Assembly: GCA_002389765.1 (NCBI GenBank)
Contig: DGQM01000014.1
Span: 1 to 21,123, forward strand
DNA: 21,123 nucleotides
Origin: Bacteroidetes bacterium UBA4414
GTDB lineage: Bacteria > Bacteroidota > Bacteroidia > Chitinophagales > Chitinophagaceae
Direction: 5' to 3'
Below are positions 7,662-13,280 of this stretch, in pieces (within the stretch, counting starts at the first letter, position 1; each line of letters begins with the position of its first letter). Position numbers and translations under genes: made by a program. Below the pieces are notes generated by a model, which saw nothing but the letters and a program-made list of their open reading frames with translations, searched no databases and was not told the origin of the DNA.

Positions 7662-8162
7662 TTAAAACTTCAGGAATTCATCTATTTGTGCTTCTATTGC
7701 TTGCTGCGTTGCGGGTTTCAATACTTGTCCGTTTTCGCCTATTTCTTCGTTTATGCGGCTGATGGGTATTTTGTTGTACAGTATGTGCATACGCAGGTAG
7801 TGCAGTATGTTGGTCATATGATCAAGCCCGCGCAGGTTGCCTGCACGCCCATCGGCTACACCTACCAGCATGGCTTTTTTATACCACCATACTTTGCGTA
7901 TGTCGCTGTTATCCATCATTAGTTTTAGTATACCGGGAAAGCTGCCGTTGTATTCGGGCATTACCAATACAAACTTTTCAGTAGGTACCAGCAGGTCGTT
8001 TTCTATCTGCTTCATCTCATCGCCACGCTCCCACACGGCCTTGCCTTCCAGGTTCAGCAATTGTACATTATCATATTTTGCAGACAACAACTTGTGGTAC
8101 AAGGTTGCTACTTTCAGCGTCATACTATCTTTCCGGTTGGTGCCGGCTATTACTGTTATCAT
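7662..8162 (-). CDS. NADPH-dependent FMN reductase (flavodoxin-like fold)
   Basis: A 166-residue cytosolic flavoprotein of the FMN_red family (similar to azoreductase/ArsH/Ef1-type reductases). The FMN phosphate loop is GTNRKDSMT at 7-15. PEYNGSFPG at 69-77 is the isoalloxazine-contacting loop typical of the family. GVADGRAGNLRG at 101-112 is the third conserved block. These enzymes transfer electrons from NADPH to quinones, azo compounds or metal ions; the physiological acceptor cannot be named. It is the first gene of a minus-strand pair with the metallophosphoesterase (15-base gap). A TAnnTTTG match 11 bases before the ATG implies a very short leader. Confidence 0.88.
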   Translation of the reverse strand: MITVIAGTNRKDSMTLKVATLYHKLLSAKYDNVQLLNLEGKAVWERGDEMKQIENDLLVPTEKFVLVMPEYNGSFPGILKLMMDNSDIRKVWWYKKAMLVGVADGRAGNLRGLDHMTNILHYLRMHILYNKIPISRINEEIGENGQVLKPATQQAIEAQIDEFLKF

Positions 8163-8173
8163 AAACGAATGCG

Positions 8174-8181
8174 CAAAGTTA
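8174..8181 (-). promoter_or_regulatory. Candidate -7 box for the FMN reductase operon
   Basis: Minus-strand TAACTTTG matches TAnnTTTG exactly and sits 11 bases before the ATG at 8162, so the transcript would begin only a few bases upstream of the start codon. No -33 TTTG is obvious. Confidence 0.45.
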
Positions 8182-8211
8182 ACGGGCTTTCTGAATAGGT
8201 TGATTAGTTTA

Positions 8212-8237
8212 TTTCCTGATACGTTGATTATCGGAAA
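8212..8237. promoter_or_regulatory. Imperfect inverted repeat between divergent genes
   Basis: TTTCCTGATA at 8212-8221 is mirrored by TATCGGAAA at 8229-8237, pairing except for one bulged base and enclosing 7 bases. It lies in the 206-base gap between the FMN reductase gene and the T9SS cargo gene and could be an operator or an RNA hairpin; the evidence is weak. Confidence 0.2.
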
Positions 8238-8338
8238 CTATTTAACGAATGTCAAACAACTGAATCTGAATATGGTTTACATGACAAAAGTCATAATGTA
8301 TAGTGCCTGCAATCATACAGCACCCGCACATCCCTTCG

Positions 8339-8346
8339 GAACTTTG
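8339..8346 (+). promoter_or_regulatory. Candidate -7 box for the T9SS cargo gene
   Basis: GAACTTTG matches TAnnTTTG at all but the first base and lies 22 bases before the ATG at 8369, a normal leader length for this group. Confidence 0.35.
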
Positions 8347-8368
8347 TATTAACTAAAAAACACAATCT

Positions 8369-9331
8369 ATGAGAGGGAGTATTTTATTGGCTATTGCAGC
8401 CTTGTTTTTTACAGTATCTACTGCTTTTGCAGGCATTGGTAAGAAGGATACGGTGATGATTTATCGCCCGGCACCCGGACTTAACGACAGTACTGATTAT
8501 GGAGGCATGAACGGTGGTATGGATGCACTGGTACAGCAACCCTATACCACTACCAATTACAAAGACAATGTGATATACGCAGCCCCCATAAGCAATTGCA
8601 ACAATACCAATGCTGCTGCATACATTCGTTTCGATCTTGGTAATCTGCCCGATACTGTCGATTCGGTATTTGTAGGGTTCATGCACTTCGATCATACATC
8701 TTATTGCTATTCCAACTGCAATGCCGATTTCTACTTCCATCGGGCAACGCAACGTTGGTACGAGAATGAGATTACCTACGACACACAACCAACATCAGAT
8801 ACTGCATTTTATGGCCCTGTCAATATTACATTCCCAAACAGCTTCGGGCTCAGAGAATATAATATTACCGAAACCTACCGCTTGTGGCGCGATAGTGTAG
8901 TGCCCAATTATGGCTTTGTTATCAAATCGCCTACGGTAGGTTGCAATAATGCGGCTGTAATATTCTACGCTCACTCGTCCGACGATACTGCAGTATCAAC
9001 CCGCCCGTACCTGAAAATCTATTATAAAGTAGATACCGGTTCTATAGATACCCCTGTGGCTATTGGTATGCAGGCAGGTCTGCGAAATGTAGTAGCGTAT
9101 CCTAACCCCGCTACATCGCAAGTGGTAATACAAGCCGATGTATATAATGGCGGAGCAGGGTGGTGCGTGCTTACAGACATCACAGGCAAAGTGGTGTATA
9201 TGCAGCAGCTCAATTGGCAAAGCGGACACAACAAACAAACCATACCACTGCAAGGAATAGAAAAAGGATTGTACTACTATACCCTCTACAGCCCCGATGG
9301 CCGTTACAGCGGCAGACTGCTGAAGCAATAG
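8369..9331 (+). CDS. Secreted DNRLRE-domain protein with T9SS C-terminal sorting domain
   Basis: A 320-residue exported protein. Residues 1-21 form a signal peptide ending TAFA. Residues ~65-215 resemble the DNRLRE/CBM96-type beta-sandwich: AYIRFDLGNLP-x-VDSVFVGF, RWYENEITYDTQPTSD, a YRLWRDSVVPNYGFVIKS block and the closing RPYLKIYY. Residues ~238-320 are a type A T9SS sorting domain, recognised by VVAYPNPATSQVVIQA, the TDITGKVVY strand and a C-terminal GLYYYTLYSPDGR...GRLLKQ. In T9SS organisms this domain directs crossing of the outer membrane and is normally removed, leaving cargo secreted or bound to surface lipopolysaccharide. DNRLRE domains usually bind polysaccharides or act in surface proteins; no catalytic domain is present. 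It is a single-gene unit with its own promoter candidate and terminator. Confidence 0.87.
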   Translation: MRGSILLAIAALFFTVSTAFAGIGKKDTVMIYRPAPGLNDSTDYGGMNGGMDALVQQPYTTTNYKDNVIYAAPISNCNNTNAAAYIRFDLGNLPDTVDSVFVGFMHFDHTSYCYSNCNADFYFHRATQRWYENEITYDTQPTSDTAFYGPVNITFPNSFGLREYNITETYRLWRDSVVPNYGFVIKSPTVGCNNAAVIFYAHSSDDTAVSTRPYLKIYYKVDTGSIDTPVAIGMQAGLRNVVAYPNPATSQVVIQADVYNGGAGWCVLTDITGKVVYMQQLNWQSGHNKQTIPLQGIEKGLYYYTLYSPDGRYSGRLLKQ

Positions 9332-9352
9332 TTGGGATATTCAACAAAAGAG

Positions 9353-9381
9353 AAAGCACCTGATGTTATATCAGGTGCTTT
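9353..9381 (+). terminator. Rho-independent terminator after the T9SS cargo gene
   Basis: A perfect 12-bp stem (9353-9364 with 9370-9381) encloses a 5-base loop, 21 bases after the stop codon; the stem ends in TTT followed by gtta. It is symmetrical and could act in both directions. Confidence 0.75.
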
Positions 9382-9504
9382 GTTATATGATGTATTTTGT
9401 ACCGCAAAACCGATTTATCCCCATAAAAAATAAACATTCTTAGCCTCGCCCTTGCATATTCAACCAATAATTACCATTTTTATAAGCCAAATAGGGTTAT
9501 TTAT

Positions 9505-9765
9505 ATGAAAAATACGATCTGGTTGTGTACTATATTAGTAGGAGGTGCTTTGTTTTCAAGCTCTTGCTCTAAGGTATACGACTGCAAGTGTATAACCGAA
9601 GTGACCGATACAGTTTCAAGAGAATCATACAAAATAAATACAGCGTCTAAGAAAAGAGAAAATTTCAAAGGCGTAGCTAAAGCCAAGTGCGAGGAGGAAA
9701 GTGCAAAGTACTATCTGGGCAATAACAAATATGTTACAGATTGCGCGCTGGACAATAACAAATAA
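9505..9765 (+). CDS. Small predicted lipoprotein, 86 aa
   Basis: I do not recognise a family. The N-terminus has a charged start (MKN), a hydrophobic stretch at 5-17 and LFSSSC at 16-21, consistent with a type II signal peptide with Cys21 as lipid anchor, although the -3 residue is Ser rather than the usual Leu. The mature part is about 65 residues with four further cysteines (27, 29, 62, 80) that could form two disulfides in the periplasm, and it is rich in Lys/Glu. The ATG at 9505 follows an A/T-rich leader. A hairpin terminator lies 29 bases after the stop, so it is a single-gene unit. Similar small Cys-containing lipoproteins are common in Bacteroidota without known function. Confidence 0.75.
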   Translation: MKNTIWLCTILVGGALFSSSCSKVYDCKCITEVTDTVSRESYKINTASKKRENFKGVAKAKCEEESAKYYLGNNKYVTDCALDNNK

Positions 9766-9793
9766 TTAAAACCAACTAACCAATATGCAGTAG

Positions 9794-9824
9794 TGGCGTC
9801 CTTTTCGGGCGCCATTATCTTTTT
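9794..9824 (+). terminator. Rho-independent terminator after the small lipoprotein gene
   Basis: An 8-bp stem with one G-T pair (9794-9801 with 9807-9814) encloses the loop TTTTC and is followed by TTATCTTTTT. The final T-run runs into the -33 element of the next promoter. Confidence 0.75.
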
Positions 9825-9853
9825 GTATAAACGTGGTATGTTTTGTAAATTTG
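9822..9853 (+). promoter_or_regulatory. Near-ideal Bacteroidota promoter (-33 TTTG, -7 TAAATTTG)
   Basis: TTTG at 9822-9825 and TAAATTTG at 9846-9853 are separated by 20 bases, matching both halves and the spacing of the Bacteroidota housekeeping promoter. It is the best two-part match in the window, yet the next protein gene starts ~290 bases downstream, so it should drive a long leader or a separate small RNA. Confidence 0.65.
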
Positions 9854-9859
9854 TGGTAG

Positions 9860-10142
9860 TAAAGCAGCCTCGGATATTTTCCGCAAAATGGTTACGAATG
9901 GTTACGGTTTTTCTGTAACCAATGCTCTGCTCGAAAAAAGATATTAACAATATCAGACAGCCTCATTTATTAGTTCTGAAATAATATTTGATGTATGTTG
10001 TAATTGTTTAATGTTTTGTGGCAATCATCACTAAAAAAAGTTATTTTCGCAACATCCTGCAAAAGATAGGTGCCGTGCAGAAGGGTAAACAAAACGACAG
10101 ATGCACCTGATTGATTGCAGTCAACATAAATTATATATATAA
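9860..10142 (+). ncRNA. Structured leader or small-RNA candidate upstream of the RicT-like gene
   Basis: This stretch without a recognised protein gene follows a strong promoter. It contains a short hairpin CGGA/TCCG (9871-9883), two tandem copies of AATGGTTACG (9887-9906), an 8-bp hairpin with a five-T loop (9900-9920), an outer AGCAG/CTGCT pairing that could enclose these, and the palindrome GATATT-AAC-AATATC (9940-9954). A 19-codon reading frame (9888-9947, starting MVTNGYGFS) lies within it. There is no hairpin plus T-run that would end a small RNA before the next gene, so a long 5' leader is at least as likely. I do not recognise a known RNA family; transcription is inferred only from the promoter. 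Confidence 0.35.
10015..10049 (+). promoter_or_regulatory. Second, weaker promoter candidate before the RicT-like gene
   Basis: TTTG at 10015-10018 and TATTTTCG at 10042-10049 (one mismatch to TAnnTTTG) are 23 bases apart, slightly long. Transcription from here would leave a leader of about 85 bases before the ATG at 10143. Confidence 0.35.
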
Positions 10143-11756
10143 ATGGGATGTGGCAACTGTGGCACAGGAGCCAATGGAAAACCCGGTGGTTGCAAAGGAA
10201 ATGGTGGGTGTAGTACTGGTGGATGCAACCGTATGAACGTTTTCGATTGGTTAAGTTCCTTGCCCTTGTACGATAGTGCAAAACCTTACCCGATAATAGA
10301 GGTAAGTTTCAATAAAGGCAGCAGAAAAGACTTCTACAAAAACAACACAAACAATGTGCTTGAAAAAGGCGATTGGATTGCGGTTGAAGGTGTAGGTGGT
10401 TTTGATATTGGGCAGGTAAGCCTAACGGGCGAACTGGTGAAGCTGCAAATGAAGAAATATGGCGTATCTGAAAACGCCGAAATGAAGCGCGTACTCCGCC
10501 CCGCTACAGACGAGGATATGGAGCACTACCGCAAAAGCAAAGATCGCGAGCCGAATATGCTTACGCAGTCGCGCGTTATTGCCCGCAATCATAAATTGGA
10601 AATGAAGCTGTGTGAAGTAGAGCTGCAGGCCGATGGCAAAAAAGCTACCTTCTTCTACACGGCAGATGCGCGTGTCGATTTCCGCGAGCTTATCAAATCT
10701 TATGCGGGCGACTTTAAAGTGCGTGTGGAGATGAAGCAGATAGGTGCCCGCCAGGAAAGCGCGAAAGTGGGTGGTATTGGTAGCTGTGGCAGAGAGCTTT
10801 GCTGCAGTACTTGGCTCAGCGACTTCAAGAGTGTAAACACAACCGCTGCCAGGTATCAGAACCTGTCTATCAACCAGACAAAACTGAGTGGCCAGTGCGG
10901 CAGGCTGAAATGTTGTCTGAACTACGAACTGGATACCTACATGGATGCGCTCCGTGTATTCCCTGACAATGCGGAAACATTGGAAACCATCAAGGGTAGG
11001 GCAACGCTGCAAAAACGCGATATATTCAAGAGCCTGATGTGGTATAGCTTTAGCGATAGCAATAAGCAATACCCGCTGTCTATAACACGTGTAAAGGAAA
11101 TACTGAAAGCAAATCAGCAGGGCATCAAGCCTGAAGAACTGCAACCGGTAGAACTGGAAGTTGTAAACACAGCCAAAACTGCCGTGAAGGTAGATATGGG
11201 CTTTGTGAACGACGTAGGGCAGATAAGCCTGAAAGCACTGGAACGCGGCAATAAGAAGAAGAAAAGCGGTGGTGGCAACAAGCAAGGTGGCGAGAGGCCG
11301 CAGCAAGAAGCACGCGGTGGTAATCAGGGAGGCAAACCACAACAAGGTGGTAATCGCCCGCAGCAAAACCGCCCGCCACAACAACCAAAACCACAGCAAG
11401 AAGCACGAGGTGGCAATCAGGGAGGTAAACCACAACAAGGTGGTGGCAACCGTCCGCAGCAACCAAAGCAACAAGGTGGCGAGCGCCCTGCAAATGCACC
11501 ACAGCAACAGCCTAAGCAAGGTGGTAATCGTCCGCAACAAAATGCCGGCCAACAGCAACCACAGCAAGGTGGCCAGCAACCAAAACCAAATAACAACCCC
11601 AATCGTAATAGCGGTGGCGGTAGTAATAACAGGGGCCCACGCCCGCAGCAGCCGGGTGGCAATCGCCCACCGCAGCAGGGTAGTGGCGGCAACAAGCCTG
11701 AAGGTAACAACAGGCCTACACCACCACCAACGCCTCCACCTGCACCACAGGCATAA
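10143..11756 (+). CDS. PSP1/RicT-like protein with Cys-rich head and Gly/Gln/Asn/Pro-rich tail
   Basis: A 537-residue protein with three parts. Residues 1-30 are Gly/Cys-rich with Cys 3, 6, 17, 23 and 28. Residues ~50-370 are a PSP1 superfamily domain like Bacillus RicT (YaaT), with GDWIAVEGVGGFDIGQV, DFRELIKSY and the Cys blocks SCGRELCC (215, 220, 221) and QCGRLKCC (252, 257, 258). In B. subtilis RicT joins RicA and RicF in an Fe-S complex that modulates RNase Y mRNA processing; here that role is inferred from homology only. Residues ~370-537 are a disordered tail of GGNRPQQ/RGGNQGGKPQQ-type repeats, resembling low-complexity RNA-binding regions. The gene stands alone between a long leader and a strong terminator. 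The tail makes it about twice the length of RicT (~275 aa). No ricA or ricF homologue is nearby. Confidence 0.85.
   Translation: MGCGNCGTGANGKPGGCKGNGGCSTGGCNRMNVFDWLSSLPLYDSAKPYPIIEVSFNKGSRKDFYKNNTNNVLEKGDWIAVEGVGGFDIGQVSLTGELVKLQMKKYGVSENAEMKRVLRPATDEDMEHYRKSKDREPNMLTQSRVIARNHKLEMKLCEVELQADGKKATFFYTADARVDFRELIKSYAGDFKVRVEMKQIGARQESAKVGGIGSCGRELCCSTWLSDFKSVNTTAARYQNLSINQTKLSGQCGRLKCCLNYELDTYMDALRVFPDNAETLETIKGRATLQKRDIFKSLMWYSFSDSNKQYPLSITRVKEILKANQQGIKPEELQPVELEVVNTAKTAVKVDMGFVNDVGQISLKALERGNKKKKSGGGNKQGGERPQQEARGGNQGGKPQQGGNRPQQNRPPQQPKPQQEARGGNQGGKPQQGGGNRPQQPKQQGGERPANAPQQQPKQGGNRPQQNAGQQQPQQGGQQPKPNNNPNRNSGGGSNNRGPRPQQPGGNRPPQQGSGGNKPEGNNRPTPPPTPPPAPQA
11301..11462 (+). repeat. Two in-frame direct repeats in the tail of the RicT-like gene, 93 bases apart
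   Basis: Bases 11301-11366 and 11394-11462 are near-identical, differing at third codon positions and by one added Gly codon. Each encodes QQEARGGNQGGKPQQ followed by GG(G)NRPQQ. Synonymous differences show the peptide is being kept. More degenerate GGNRPQQ units continue to about 11670. Confidence 0.8.
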
Positions 11757-11766
11757 GCTAATTGAA

Positions 11767-11789
11767 AACGCCCCGCATTGCGGGGCGTT
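11767..11789. terminator. Bidirectional terminator between the RicT-like and porin genes
   Basis: A 10-bp G+C-rich perfect stem AACGCCCCGC / GCGGGGCGTT closes a 3-base loop. T-rich bases follow on the plus strand (CTATTTTA) and TTTTC on the minus strand, so it can end both convergent transcripts. Confidence 0.85.
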
Positions 11790-11815
11790 CTATTTTATAG
11801 TATTGTGAAGCTTGT

Positions 11816-13198
11816 TTAAAACTGCACGTGTGCGCGTATAGAGAAAATGTGTACCGGCCCGCGGTCTTGATTATAACCGGGGTTCATACAAAACTGATAA
11901 TCTCCCGTAAACCATAAGTCCTTTTTTAGTGGTTTGAAGCTATAGTAAACCTCGCCGATAAACTCATTAGCATAGTTCAGTTTACCATCGCCCAACATAA
12001 AGCCATAACCGCCTTTTGCAAGGAAGTTTCTATGGTCTTGAGATATACCATTTGCTATCAAGGCTATACCCAGATTGTCTTGCGGGCGTTTCCATTTATG
12101 GCCGTTTGCAGAAAGGCCCAAAGTGGCAGTCTGGTCTATTTCGGTAAAGCACCATGTTTCCGTTTTACCGTCATTCCAGCCTATGCGTGTAAATGCACCA
12201 AAAGTATTGCTTAGTTCTTGCTGCATATTAAAGCACACGCCATACTTCTGCCTGCCATCTGTTTGTGTAGCACGCAGGTATGGGGTTGCCATCTGTGCGG
12301 CTTGTGCATAGCTGCCCATGTGTGTGCGGTTGTAGTAACCAAGCAAGGCAATCTTGCCCGGACGTTTCCATAGCTTGATGGTTTTGCTTACTTCTGCCAA
12401 TCCTTCTATATGCTTTGTGAAATCTGTACTAAGCGTAGGCCCGTTTGCTATATCGGGTAGGGCAGCAGCACCTAGTTTTACGTTAAACTTGCCCAGTTGC
12501 AATTCGGTAGTAAAATTGTAGGTATAGCCACGGGTGTTAGCGCCATAGTCCCACGCGCCGTTGTTCATCAATGCCCAGTTCATAAACTGTGTGCGTGCAT
12601 TGTTGCTATAGTCGTTGTTATCATACAAGTCTCCCAGCGATAGCTTACCTATATAGAAACGTAGATAGTCTTTAGGCTCATAACCTGCCAGTTCGTTTGC
12701 ATCACCTTCCAGCTCCGTACTGTTTACATAGCCCAGTTTGCGAGCGCGTTTGTTGCGCAGGCTGAATGTCTGTTTGAAATAGCCACGAGCCAGGTACAAT
12801 ACAGGATGCGGATTGCCCACACGAAAGCTTTCGCCATTGGATGCGCCACCCATACCCAACGCGCCACCTATGCCGCTACCGCCTGCCAGTTCGGGGTTTA
12901 CATATACCTCTGCACCCTTCCACAGGCGTAGCCCGGCAAAGAGTGTAGCCGTAAGTGTGTTTTCAGACTCCTCGGTAGATGGCAAGCTGTTGATGCCGCT
13001 GTATGATGCATTGAAAGCAGGCTTGTATTGATATACATAAGTAACCTGCCCGCGTATATTGAAGCGCTCAATGCCACTTTGGTTGGCGTTGTTCGTGGCA
13101 GACTCTATGTTGTGCATTGGCTTGCGGGTAAAGTCGTACTGCTGTGCAGATACAGTGCCTGCAAATGCAGCAAGCAACAGCGTTGCAAATAGTTTCAT
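11816..13198 (-). CDS. OprB-like carbohydrate porin (outer membrane beta-barrel)
   Basis: A 460-residue outer-membrane protein. Residues 1-18 are a signal peptide ending VSA. The mature protein shows alternating strands with frequent aromatic residues, and it ends in AHVQF, the terminal aromatic signature recognised by the BAM machinery. Features of the OprB family include FNIRGQVTYVYQYKPAFNA near the start, TLTATLFAGLRLWKGAEVYVNPEL, the YLARGYFKQTF block and a final strand reading PVHIFSIRAHVQF. OprB-type porins let sugars diffuse into the periplasm; specificity cannot be told and no sugar-uptake or hydrolase genes are adjacent. It is downstream of recQ on the same strand but separated by a terminator, with a TATTTTTG box overlapping that terminator's T-run as the candidate promoter. 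Confidence 0.8.
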   Translation of the reverse strand: MKLFATLLLAAFAGTVSAQQYDFTRKPMHNIESATNNANQSGIERFNIRGQVTYVYQYKPAFNASYSGINSLPSTEESENTLTATLFAGLRLWKGAEVYVNPELAGGSGIGGALGMGGASNGESFRVGNPHPVLYLARGYFKQTFSLRNKRARKLGYVNSTELEGDANELAGYEPKDYLRFYIGKLSLGDLYDNNDYSNNARTQFMNWALMNNGAWDYGANTRGYTYNFTTELQLGKFNVKLGAAALPDIANGPTLSTDFTKHIEGLAEVSKTIKLWKRPGKIALLGYYNRTHMGSYAQAAQMATPYLRATQTDGRQKYGVCFNMQQELSNTFGAFTRIGWNDGKTETWCFTEIDQTATLGLSANGHKWKRPQDNLGIALIANGISQDHRNFLAKGGYGFMLGDGKLNYANEFIGEVYYSFKPLKKDLWFTGDYQFCMNPGYNQDRGPVHIFSIRAHVQF

Positions 13199-13224
13199 CA
13201 GTTTGTGAAGTCTTAGTGCTATCT

Positions 13225-13232
13225 CAAAAATA
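13225..13232 (-). promoter_or_regulatory. Candidate -7 box for the porin gene, inside the recQ terminator T-run
   Basis: Minus-strand TATTTTTG matches TAnnTTTG exactly, 27 bases before the porin ATG. It is also the T-run of the recQ terminator, so the match may be coincidental; no -33 TTTG is evident. Confidence 0.35.
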
Positions 13233-13260
13233 AGCCGTAACGTTTAATAGTTACGGCTTA
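13231..13260 (-). terminator. Rho-independent terminator of recQ
   Basis: A perfect 11-bp stem TAAGCCGTAAC / GTTACGGCTTA with an 8-base loop lies 20 bases after the recQ stop and is followed on the minus strand by TTTTTG. It separates recQ from the porin gene. Confidence 0.8.
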
Positions 13261-13280
13261 TCAGTATTAATCAATTATTG

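Noticed and set aside
10422..11579. Long open frame (385 codons) on the minus strand opposite the RicT-like gene
   Set aside because: It is antisense to a protein with clear conserved PSP1 blocks. Its Leu/Ala/Thr-rich, repetitive translation is just the complement of the Gln/Gly codon repeats.
11301..11670. Repeats considered as a CRISPR array or minisatellite
   Set aside because: The units are in frame, not palindromic, unevenly spaced and differ mainly at third codon positions, so they encode a low-complexity protein tail.
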